DNA of 64,000 nt from Flavobacterium sp. (GTDB lineage: Bacteria; Bacteroidota; Bacteroidia; Flavobacteriales; Flavobacteriaceae), in assembly GCA_030151565.1 (NCBI GenBank), contig JASLDM010000060.1, positions 1-64,000 of the forward strand. Direction: 5' to 3'. The stretch's first letter is position 1. Each line of letters begins with the position of its first letter. Under the pieces are notes generated by a model. That model was not told the origin of the DNA, made no database searches, and saw only the letters and a program-made list of their open reading frames with translations. Of the stretch, positions 42,045 to 49,250 are shown in pieces. A program made the position numbers and the translations under genes.

Positions 42045-43961
42045 ATGAATGCTATAAAAAGAAGGTTAAAAAATGATGTCCCGAGAGGGATAATTTTGCT
42101 TATTGATATGTGTATTGTTGTAATAACCTACATCTTATCAAACTTTATTTTAAATAGTTTTTATGGTCGTTTCGAAATAGAAGCGATGCTTTGTAAAATA
42201 CCTATTGTTTTAGTAGCCTATTTGATTAGTTTTTTTGTTTTTAAACCACATAGAGGGATTGTAAGACAGACTGGATTAAAAGATGCTCAAAATGTTTTGT
42301 ATTCGTGTTTTTTCGCATCTGTAATTATGGTGTTGATAAGCTTGGCACAGCGTCTTGATTTTATGTCTGATTCATTTGATGTTTACTTCAGATTTTCCTA
42401 TTCAGTTATTTTTCTCCATTTACTTTTGACAACTGTTGTAATGGTGTCTGCACGAGTTTTTTATAGTAAGTTCTACAAAACGTATGTTTTAGGTGGAAGA
42501 AATTTAAAACGCGTATTAATTTATGGATCTGGAGATTCTGGTATGATTACCATTGGCGCATTGCATGCTGATACTAAGATAAATGCAGAGGTTATTGGAT
42601 TTATCGATGACAGTCCGAAAAAAATCGGTAAGAAAATTAATGGATATCGCGTTTTTGCACCTGAAGATATTTCAGTTGACTTTGTGAAAAAAAATAGAAT
42701 TGATGATATCGTTATTTCAATTCAAAATATCCCTAGAACTCGATTAAATGAAATTTCTAAATTCTTAGAGGATTTACCAGTAAGAATTAAGATTATTCCT
42801 CCAGCCACTGATTGGTTAAATGGAAAGTATACGGGAAGACAAATTAAAGAACTGAAAATTGATGATCTTTTAGGTAGAAAGTCCATTAAATTAGAGAACC
42901 CTATAGTAGATCGTGAGATAGAAGGTAAAGTGGTTCTGATTACTGGTGCTGCTGGATCCATCGGAAGTGAAATAGCTAGACAAGTTGCGCTAAGAGATTT
43001 TAAACGATTGATTTTATTGGATCAGGCAGAATCAGCCTTATATGATGTTCAGCAAACAATAGAGTCTACTGATGTAGAAAAAATTGAATTCATTGTTGGA
43101 AATATCCGTGATGATAAGCGTATGCATGATTTGTTTAGTGTGATAAAACCTGATATTATTTATCATGCAGCAGCATATAAACACGTGCCTTTGATGGAGG
43201 ATAATCCTTATGAGGCTGTTACAACGAATGTTGGAGGGACTAAAATAATTGCAGATTTAGCAGTTAAGTTTAAGGCTCAGAAATTTGTAATGATTTCTAC
43301 TGATAAAGCTGTGAATCCTACGAATGTAATGGGAGCGACTAAACGCACTGCCGAAATTTATGTGAGTAGCCTGAATGAAAATTCTCAAACTAATTTTATA
43401 GTAACTCGCTTTGGTAATGTTTTAGGATCAAATGGATCTGTGATTCCTTTGTTTAAACGACAAATTGATCAAGGAGGTCCATTGACTGTAACTCATCAAG
43501 ATATTACTCGTTACTTTATGACTATTCCTGAAGCTTGTCAATTGGTATTAGAAGCTTCTGTAATGGGGCATGGAGGAGAGATATTTGTATTTGATATGGG
43601 AGAGTCGATGAAGATATTTGAATTAGCAAAACGAATGATACGCTTAAGCGGGTATTCATATCCAGATGAGATTGATATTAAGATAACTGGTTTACGACCG
43701 GGAGAGAAGATTTTTGAAGAACTTTTAGCTAATGATGAAAATACTTTGAAAACGCATCATGATAAAATTATGATTGCTCAAGTAAGAAAAGAGCATTTAA
43801 AAGAGCTTTCAAATATGATTAACGAGATGTGTGAGTATGTGGTTTCAACCAAAGATGAACCTGATAATAACCAATTAGTGGGATTGATGAAGGCTATTGT
43901 GCCAGAATATAAATCTCAAAATTCTAAATATGAGGCTCTTGATACACTAAAGACTTTGTAA
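42045..43961 (+). CDS. Nucleoside-diphosphate-sugar 4,6-dehydratase, PglF/CapD/WbpM type
   Basis: A 638-residue membrane-anchored sugar-nucleotide dehydratase. Four N-terminal membrane helices (about residues 15-150), a CoA-binding-like domain (about 155-285), then an extended SDR domain starting with the NAD motif 'VLITGAAGSIGSEIA' (near 296). The catalytic region is 'STDKAVNPTNVMGATKR', in which Met replaces the usual SDR Tyr, as in WbpM-type enzymes. It likely acts on UDP-N-acetylglucosamine in surface-polysaccharide or glycoprotein glycan synthesis. Normally such genes begin large glycan clusters; here it stands alone, with a terminator and a convergent nuclease gene after it. Confidence 0.92.
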   Translation: MNAIKRRLKNDVPRGIILLIDMCIVVITYILSNFILNSFYGRFEIEAMLCKIPIVLVAYLISFFVFKPHRGIVRQTGLKDAQNVLYSCFFASVIMVLISLAQRLDFMSDSFDVYFRFSYSVIFLHLLLTTVVMVSARVFYSKFYKTYVLGGRNLKRVLIYGSGDSGMITIGALHADTKINAEVIGFIDDSPKKIGKKINGYRVFAPEDISVDFVKKNRIDDIVISIQNIPRTRLNEISKFLEDLPVRIKIIPPATDWLNGKYTGRQIKELKIDDLLGRKSIKLENPIVDREIEGKVVLITGAAGSIGSEIARQVALRDFKRLILLDQAESALYDVQQTIESTDVEKIEFIVGNIRDDKRMHDLFSVIKPDIIYHAAAYKHVPLMEDNPYEAVTTNVGGTKIIADLAVKFKAQKFVMISTDKAVNPTNVMGATKRTAEIYVSSLNENSQTNFIVTRFGNVLGSNGSVIPLFKRQIDQGGPLTVTHQDITRYFMTIPEACQLVLEASVMGHGGEIFVFDMGESMKIFELAKRMIRLSGYSYPDEIDIKITGLRPGEKIFEELLANDENTLKTHHDKIMIAQVRKEHLKELSNMINEMCEYVVSTKDEPDNNQLVGLMKAIVPEYKSQNSKYEALDTLKTL

Positions 43962-43978
43962 ATAAAATTAAAATAATA

Positions 43979-44010
43979 AAAAAAGCTCCAAATGCAATGG
44001 AGCTTTTTTA
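43979..44010. terminator. Bidirectional terminator between the dehydratase and nuclease genes
   Basis: AAAAAGCTCC, about nine-base loop, GGAGCTTTTTT, directly between two convergent stop codons. Confidence 0.9.
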
Positions 44011-45084
44011 TTATCTGACAATTATCTTTTGGCTTCCGCTCTTATTTCCTGCGTTTGCTTTTATGATGTAAGCACCTTGAGGAAGGTGGTTTATGTTGTA
44101 GTTAGAGTTGTTTTCTTTTTTAGGTTTCTCTATGCTCTTGATTTTTTTTCCATTTAAAGAAAATACTTGAATCAGTTCTATATTTGTGGTTGATTGAATA
44201 TAAATTTTTCGATCATAGGTAGGGTTAGGATAGATGGAAAATTTAATCTCTTGTGTTTTAGAAGTAGATAAATTAGTGTCCCATCGATCTTCTGCTTCAG
44301 GACCTCCCCAAATGACAGTTGCTATACGCGGATTGTCTATAAAAGGATTTCTGTTACCTTGTGCGAATTTGTTTTTTTTGTCAGCGTGATATTGATTTCT
44401 TTTAATTTCAATTGGTGATACAGGGTCTTCTGCATTCCATTTTAGGAATAAATCAATCATACCGTCAGGAGTTCGTGTGGTGCTACCAACTCCTACACTT
44501 GCAGGTAAACACTGTGTTCCGTAACGTACATACATGTACATCATCATTCGAGCAACATCTCCTTTCCATTCTTCACCAGGATACCAGCCACCAGTTGTAT
44601 TTTTAGAAAAACCAGAACCTTCTGCAAATTTTTGATTTCCTCTCATAGCATTCCATTCAACATCACAAGCTCTTAAGTGGTGTGCGTCAGCTCCTGGGCC
44701 TTCTGTTCCTAAGTTTGGTCTTCCTAATGATTTTGCAAAGGTGTGTTCTCTATTCCATTGGTTGGAAGCAGGACCATTATTATTCTTATCCCTATTATAT
44801 GCTTTTCTGTGATCAGAAGAGGTGCCATTTGGCCAACCATAAAGTAAAATTACTTTATGGTTGTTTGTTGGATCAATATCAGTGATTTTAGTTACCTCCC
44901 AAATTTGTTTATAAGTAAGTTGCTTACTATGTGTTTGGGTTATTAAGTGAGATAGTGCGGCTTTTAGTTCAGTTCCAGTTTTAGAAAAGTCAATACTACT
45001 GTAATACTCTTGTTGTTCATTAGGTTGTGCATGTAGCAAGCCATTTAGAAAGAAACTCGTGATTATAAAAGCAATATTTCTCAT
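44011..45084 (-). CDS. Secreted endonuclease I family nuclease with type IX sorting domain
   Basis: A 357-residue exported protein. Signal peptide to HAQ (residue 20); an EndA/NucM-type nuclease domain with 'NQWNREHTFAKSLGRPN' (catalytic His114) and GADAHHLRACDVEWN; and a C-terminal domain from about residue 283 starting 'KFSIYPNPTYDRKIYIQS', ending 'GAYIIKANAGNKSGSQKI', the type A sorting signal of the type IX system. It is probably secreted to digest extracellular DNA or RNA for nutrients. The window also encodes PorQ of that machinery. It begins 2 bases after the upstream RNA methyltransferase gene, so both may be one operon. Confidence 0.93.
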   Translation of the reverse strand: MRNIAFIITSFFLNGLLHAQPNEQQEYYSSIDFSKTGTELKAALSHLITQTHSKQLTYKQIWEVTKITDIDPTNNHKVILLYGWPNGTSSDHRKAYNRDKNNNGPASNQWNREHTFAKSLGRPNLGTEGPGADAHHLRACDVEWNAMRGNQKFAEGSGFSKNTTGGWYPGEEWKGDVARMMMYMYVRYGTQCLPASVGVGSTTRTPDGMIDLFLKWNAEDPVSPIEIKRNQYHADKKNKFAQGNRNPFIDNPRIATVIWGGPEAEDRWDTNLSTSKTQEIKFSIYPNPTYDRKIYIQSTTNIELIQVFSLNGKKIKSIEKPKKENNSNYNINHLPQGAYIIKANAGNKSGSQKIIVR

Positions 45085-45086
45085 GA

Positions 45087-46301
45087 TTATTTTTTTCGTT
45101 CCATCAGTGCCATATAGAAGCCATCAAATCCCGACTCTGAAGCTAAGATTCTTCGATCTTCTATTAGTTTAAAATTAGATCCAAATTCAGAATTAAGAAA
45201 TTTTTCAATTTGTTCTTGATTTTCTGAAGGAAGAATCGAACAAGTTGCGTATACAAGTTTTCCCCCAATTTTAACAATTTTTGAATAGTCTTGTAAAACT
45301 TGCTCTTGGACTTTTTTAATATCCTCAATAAATTCTGGCTGTAGTTTCCATTTGCTGTCAGGGTTCCTTTTCAAAACACCCAAACCACTACAAGGAGCAT
45401 CAATTAGAACGCGATCAGCTTTGTCGTGCAGCTTCTTAATGGCTTTCGTGCCATCTATAATGCGATACTCTATATTGAAAGCACCGTTTCTTTTTGCTCT
45501 AATTTTAAGCTGTTTTTGTTTGCTTTCATAGATGTCCATTGCAATAATTTGACCTTTATTTTCCATTAAAGAAGCAATATGCAATGTTTTTCCACCTGCG
45601 CCAGCACAAGTATCGACTACTCGCATTCCTGGTTCAACGTCTAGAAAACGAGCTACTAGTTGTGAAGAGGCGTCTTGTACTTCAAATAGGCCTTCTTTAA
45701 AAGCGTCAGTTAAGAAAACATTAGCACGCTCCTTAAGTATTAAGGCATCAGGATAGTCTTCTGGAAGAATTGTATCGATATCTAAATCCATTAAAATAGC
45801 ATACAGTTTTTCACGTGTTGTTTTTAATGTATTTACGCGTAAAATAACTTTTGCTTGTTTGTTTTGTTCTTCCAATTCACGCGTCCAAACTTCTTCTCCA
45901 AGTTCTTTAACTCCGAGTTCGTCCATCCAGTCAGGTATTGATTCTTTGAATTTTCTGATTTTAGTAAGCTCATCAAAGCGACCTTTAATTCTTCGAACAG
46001 GAGTTCCTTCAAAATATTTCCAATCGGGTAATTTGTACCCGCGAAGTACTGCCCAAACAGCAAAAATTCTCCATACATCATCACGAGTGTAAGGTTCTTT
46101 TACTTCTGCAATCTCAGCATACAAACGTTTCCAGCGGACCATTTCATAAATGGTTTCAGCAACAAATTTTCGGTCACTGCTTCCCCAGCGTTTATCTTTT
46201 TTTAAAGCTTTGGCTACTACTTTATCGGCGTATTCGCCTTCGTTGTATATTGATAAAATAGAGTCAATTACTGTAAAAACTAAATTTCTGTGTAGTCTCA
46301 T
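45087..46301 (-). CDS. RsmB/NOP family SAM-dependent RNA methyltransferase
   Basis: A 404-residue m5C RNA methyltransferase. The N-terminal NusB/helical part spans about residues 1-150; the catalytic domain contains 'VVDTCAGAGGKTLHIASLME' (SAM-binding), DAPCSGLGVLKRNPD with the catalytic TCS/PCS-type cysteine, and YATCSILPSENQEQI with the second cysteine. It methylates rRNA (16S C967-like) or another RNA; the exact site is not determined by sequence. The start is just upstream of a hairpin that contains a TATCTTTA element. Confidence 0.9.
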   Translation of the reverse strand: MRLHRNLVFTVIDSILSIYNEGEYADKVVAKALKKDKRWGSSDRKFVAETIYEMVRWKRLYAEIAEVKEPYTRDDVWRIFAVWAVLRGYKLPDWKYFEGTPVRRIKGRFDELTKIRKFKESIPDWMDELGVKELGEEVWTRELEEQNKQAKVILRVNTLKTTREKLYAILMDLDIDTILPEDYPDALILKERANVFLTDAFKEGLFEVQDASSQLVARFLDVEPGMRVVDTCAGAGGKTLHIASLMENKGQIIAMDIYESKQKQLKIRAKRNGAFNIEYRIIDGTKAIKKLHDKADRVLIDAPCSGLGVLKRNPDSKWKLQPEFIEDIKKVQEQVLQDYSKIVKIGGKLVYATCSILPSENQEQIEKFLNSEFGSNFKLIEDRRILASESGFDGFYMALMERKK

Positions 46302-46312
46302 TATTAAATATA

Positions 46313-46350
46313 AAAATAGCTTGTAAAGATACAGATTTTACAAGCTATTT
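46313..46350 (-). terminator. Terminator of the sigma operon with a promoter-like element in its loop
   Basis: AAATAGCTTGTAAA / TTTACAAGCTATTT long hairpin between the 46.4 kb gene and the methyltransferase gene; the loop reads TATCTTTA on the minus strand, a near match to TAnnTTTG (46324-46331), so the structure may both end the upstream transcript and start the next one. Confidence 0.6.
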
Positions 46351-46399
46351 GTTTGTGTTAATTGTTATTTTTGTTTTATTCTAATGTATTGGTGGCTAG

Positions 46400-46834
46400 T
46401 TACTTTCTTTTTTTGTATTGTTTTAGTAATTTTCGATTGAAATCATCTTCAGCCTTCTTAAGGAGAATGATTTTTTTTGCACTAAGAATTTTTTGTGCAT
46501 CTTGGATAAATTGCTTTCGTACCGAAAAATATTCTGCTTCAAAATTAATCATGTCTTTTAAAGAGCGATTTGCATCAATTTCTGACATTTCTTTTATTTT
46601 ATTTATTTCAGTTTTTTGAATAAATTTAGAAACTTCATTGTGTCTAAGATCATACATTTTTTGATCGTACACATTGTATAAAGGCCAGAATTTTTCAGCT
46701 TCTGAAGAGTTTAGGTTTAACTCAGTGGCCAAGTGAGCGATTTTCAAAGCTTTTATTTGATCGTGTGATTTAGCGTCCTGAGAAAAGACGATACTACTGA
46801 TTAAGAGTAGAATAAAAGTGTAAAATGTCTTCAT
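46400..46834 (-). CDS. Spy/CpxP-like exported protein of a sigma-factor operon
   Basis: A 144-residue exported protein: signal peptide to FSQ (residue 19) and a helical body with 'LNSSEAEKFWPLYNVYDQKM', 'KEMSEIDANRSLKDMINFEA' and 'LSAKKIILLKKAEDDFNRKL', the pattern of flavobacterial Spy/CpxP-like periplasmic sensors. Follows the membrane regulator by 2 bases, in the order sigma factor, membrane protein, Spy-like protein, that recurs in Flavobacteriia. Likely senses or buffers envelope stress; unproven here. Confidence 0.72.
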   Translation of the reverse strand: MKTFYTFILLLISSIVFSQDAKSHDQIKALKIAHLATELNLNSSEAEKFWPLYNVYDQKMYDLRHNEVSKFIQKTEINKIKEMSEIDANRSLKDMINFEAEYFSVRKQFIQDAQKILSAKKIILLKKAEDDFNRKLLKQYKKRK

Positions 46835-46836
46835 AA

Positions 46837-47250
46837 TTAATTGGTTATGTAAAATTCGATATCGGTACTGGTGAGTAAGTAATCGCTAATTTCTTTTTCA
46901 TTTAACGGAATTGATTTTTCGATTTCAGTAAAATCTTCATCATCCAAATAAGCTTCAAGTTCGTTGGAGATATAAAATGTCTGTGTTTCTAGATATGACT
47001 CTAATATCTCAGAACTTAGTTTTGTATATTGGTCTTTATTGAAAAATGAAATCAAACCAAAACACAAAAGAAGGGATGCTGCAATTCCTGTCGATATATA
47101 ACGTATTTGTTTCTTAATTGAACGGGTTTTAGTTGTATCTGATTTTTTTATTTTTTCAAATAATTCGTTTTCAAAATTTTCAAAGTAGTTTTCAGGTACT
47201 TTGAACAGTTCTTTCTTTTGAGATTCGATATCGTGGATTTCCTTTTTCAT
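46837..47250 (-). CDS. Single-pass membrane protein, probable anti-sigma factor
   Basis: A 137-residue protein with an N-terminal cytosolic part containing 'LFKVPENYFENFENELFEKI' (about residues 15-34), the short motif seen in flavobacterial anti-sigma-type proteins, one membrane helix at about 51-70 and a periplasmic acidic tail. It lies 45 bases downstream of the ECF sigma gene and 2 bases before the Spy-like gene. Acting as an anti-sigma factor is inferred from position. Confidence 0.68.
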   Translation of the reverse strand: MKKEIHDIESQKKELFKVPENYFENFENELFEKIKKSDTTKTRSIKKQIRYISTGIAASLLLCFGLISFFNKDQYTKLSSEILESYLETQTFYISNELEAYLDDEDFTEIEKSIPLNEKEISDYLLTSTDIEFYITN

Positions 47251-47295
47251 ATTCTACTTACTTCTAAAGGTTAGACTGTTTTTGTTCTAAAAGGT

Positions 47296-47835
47296 TTAAT
47301 GTCTTTTAATAAAAGTTTCTATTTTTTTAACTGCATGATGGTAGGAAGCCTTAAGGCTGCCAATAGAGGTTTGGAGAATTTCTGAAATAGAGTGATAGTC
47401 CAGATCTTCATAATAGCGCATTTTGAATACTAGTTGTTGTTTTTCAGGTAAAAGGGCTACGGCTTTTTGGAGGAGTATAGCTGCTTCATCTCCATCAAAA
47501 AGTGGATCTGAAACAAGTGATTCTATGGCTTTTTCTTGTAATGTCAGGTCGCAAATTTGGTTCCGTTTTGCCTTTTGTTTTAAGAATGTTAAAGCTTCAT
47601 TAGTAGCTATTCTGTAAATCCAAGAAAAAAGTTGACTTTCTCCTTTAAAACTGTGAATGTTTTGATAAACTTTTAAAAAAGTGTTTTGTAATACATCATC
47701 GGTATCTTCGTGATTAAGTAATATTGTTCGAAGATGATGATAAAGACGAACTTGATAGTTTTGTACCAAAATACGAAACGCTTGATCTTGCGTTTTTGGA
47801 TTTCGGAGTTGGTTTAGAAGTTGCTCGTCTTGCAA
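47296..47835 (-). CDS. ECF RNA polymerase sigma factor
   Basis: A 179-residue sigma-70 family factor of the ECF class. Region 2 is at about residues 22-90 ('NHEDTDDVLQNTFLKVYQNI' then 'FKGESQLFSWIYRIATNEAL') and region 4 at about 125-178 ('LPEKQQLVFKMRYYEDLDYH' then 'SIGSLKASYHHAVKKIETF'). It probably controls an envelope response with the two following genes. The start is a TTG; a TAACTTTC element 19 bases upstream leaves a very short leader. It may also use its own regulon promoter. Confidence 0.9.
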   Translation of the reverse strand: MQDEQLLNQLRNPKTQDQAFRILVQNYQVRLYHHLRTILLNHEDTDDVLQNTFLKVYQNIHSFKGESQLFSWIYRIATNEALTFLKQKAKRNQICDLTLQEKAIESLVSDPLFDGDEAAILLQKAVALLPEKQQLVFKMRYYEDLDYHSISEILQTSIGSLKASYHHAVKKIETFIKRH

Positions 47836-47853
47836 AGGGAAAATATTTAATGC

Positions 47854-47861
47854 GAAAGTTA
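47854..47861 (-). promoter_or_regulatory. Near-consensus -7 element for the ECF sigma operon
   Basis: Minus strand TAACTTTC (one mismatch to TAnnTTTG), 19 bases upstream of the TTG start at 47835. Confidence 0.4.
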
Positions 47862-47904
47862 CCTAAATTCATTGAATTAAATAGCCTATATTATTATAGA
47901 GCCT

Positions 47905-47912
47905 TACATTTG
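47905..47912 (+). promoter_or_regulatory. -7 element for the HAD phosphatase gene
   Basis: TACATTTG, exact match to TAnnTTTG; its last base is the first base of an alternative GTG start at 47912, which makes the ATG at 47924 the better start. Confidence 0.55.
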
Positions 47913-47923
47913 TGAAAAAAAAA

Positions 47924-48583
47924 ATGATAGCGACTGTTATTTTTGATATGGATGGAGTAATTGTAGATACAGAACCTGTTCATAAATATGCTTATTTTGA
48001 GCATTTTAAAGAATTAGGAATTGATGTTTCCGAAGATATGTATACTTCTTTTACTGGGAATTCAACTAGAAATGTATTTCAGAAAATTAAAGAGACATTT
48101 GGATTAGAAGCTGATGTAGAGGAATTGGTTTTGCGAAAAAGAGCTTTATTCAATGAGGCGTTTGATACTAAACCTGATTTGGAATTAATATCTGGTGTTC
48201 GAACTTTAATTGAAGATTTATATGAAAATGGGGTTCAGTTAATACTGGCTTCTTCTGCATCCAAAAGTACGATTAATCGTGTATTTAGACGATTTGAATT
48301 GTATCCATATTTTACAGACTTAGTTAGCGGAGAGGATTTTCCGAAATCAAAACCTGATCCAGCCATATTTTTACATGCTGCTTCCTTGTCTAAAGCTCCT
48401 AAGCATGAATGTGTAATAATTGAAGATAGTACAAATGGGGTGCGTGCTGCTGTGGCTGCTGATATTTATTGTATCGCATACCATAGTGCAAACTCTAAAG
48501 ATCAGGATTTACAAGGTGCTAAACTTTTTGTAAAGGACTTTGTAGAATTAAATGCATCGATTGTAAAAGGGTTGTCTTGGTAG
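47924..48583 (+). CDS. HAD superfamily phosphatase/phosphoglucomutase-like
   Basis: A 219-residue HAD protein of the beta-phosphoglucomutase/phosphatase subfamily. Motif I is DMDGVIVDTEP with the nucleophilic and general-acid aspartates (about residues 8-18), motif II 'LASSASKSTINRVF', motif III Lys in 'SGEDFPKSKPDPAIF' and motif IV 'VIIEDSTNGVRAA'. A cap domain sits between. Likely a sugar-phosphate phosphatase or beta-phosphoglucomutase; the exact substrate is not determined. Divergent from the ECF sigma gene. Confidence 0.88.
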   Translation: MIATVIFDMDGVIVDTEPVHKYAYFEHFKELGIDVSEDMYTSFTGNSTRNVFQKIKETFGLEADVEELVLRKRALFNEAFDTKPDLELISGVRTLIEDLYENGVQLILASSASKSTINRVFRRFELYPYFTDLVSGEDFPKSKPDPAIFLHAASLSKAPKHECVIIEDSTNGVRAAVAADIYCIAYHSANSKDQDLQGAKLFVKDFVELNASIVKGLSW

Positions 48584-48646
48584 GTTGAAACGCTGAAAAT
48601 AGCTTGAAAGCTTTTAATAGTGCTTTTATTCTCATAGGATTTTTAT

Positions 48647-48654
48647 TAACTTTG
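48647..48654 (+). promoter_or_regulatory. -7 element for the 48.7 kb gene
   Basis: TAACTTTG, exact match to TAnnTTTG, 29 bases before the ATG at 48683. Confidence 0.6.
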
Positions 48655-48682
48655 CAAACTTATAAACTTAACACATAATACT

Positions 48683-49198
48683 ATGTTTCATAGAAATATA
48701 AAGTTGGTTATTGCTGCACTTATTTTTGTAGCTTCTATTTGGCAATTTACAGAAGGTAATATTGGAAATGGAATTTTCTTATTGTTTTTAATGGCAATTG
48801 TGATTTTATTGTATTTCAAAAATGAATTTATTTTATTGGCTTTTTTGAAATTGAGAAAGCAAGATATGGAGGGAGCTCAAAAATGGCTGAGTTATATTAA
48901 AAATCCTGATACAGCTTTGGTTCGTAAACAAAATGGTTATTATAATTACTTACAAGGAATAATAGTTTCTCAAACGAACTTGAATGCATCGGAAAAGTAT
49001 ATGAAACGTGCTATTGAATTAGGGTTGAGTATGGATCAAGATTTAGCAATGGCTAAGTTACAATTAGCAGGGATTGCGATGTCTAGAAGACGTAAGATGG
49101 AAGCAACGAAATTGATGAATGAAGCTAAAAAGTTAGATAAACAAAATATGCTTAAAGATCAGATCAAAATGATGAAAGAGCAATTGAAAAGAGTATAA
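48683..49198 (+). CDS. Membrane protein with TPR-like C-terminus
   Basis: A 171-residue protein with two hydrophobic segments (about residues 7-22 and 30-46) and a cytosolic helical tail. The tail repeats short helices of the kind 'ASEKYMKRAIELGLSMDQDL' and 'AMAKLQLAGIAMSRRRKMEA', consistent with tetratricopeptide-like packing. Short proteins of this type occur widely in Flavobacteriia without a known role. Single-gene unit with a terminator shared with the convergent helicase gene. Confidence 0.65.
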   Translation: MFHRNIKLVIAALIFVASIWQFTEGNIGNGIFLLFLMAIVILLYFKNEFILLAFLKLRKQDMEGAQKWLSYIKNPDTALVRKQNGYYNYLQGIIVSQTNLNASEKYMKRAIELGLSMDQDLAMAKLQLAGIAMSRRRKMEATKLMNEAKKLDKQNMLKDQIKMMKEQLKRV

Positions 49199-49200
49199 TA

Positions 49201-49238
49201 AAAAAGGGAGATTTATTTCAAATAAATCTCCCTTTTTT
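49201..49238. terminator. Bidirectional terminator
   Basis: AAAAAGGGAGATTTATTT / AAATAAATCTCCCTTTTT hairpin between convergent genes. Confidence 0.92.
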
Positions 49239-49250
49239 ATTGCTATATTT

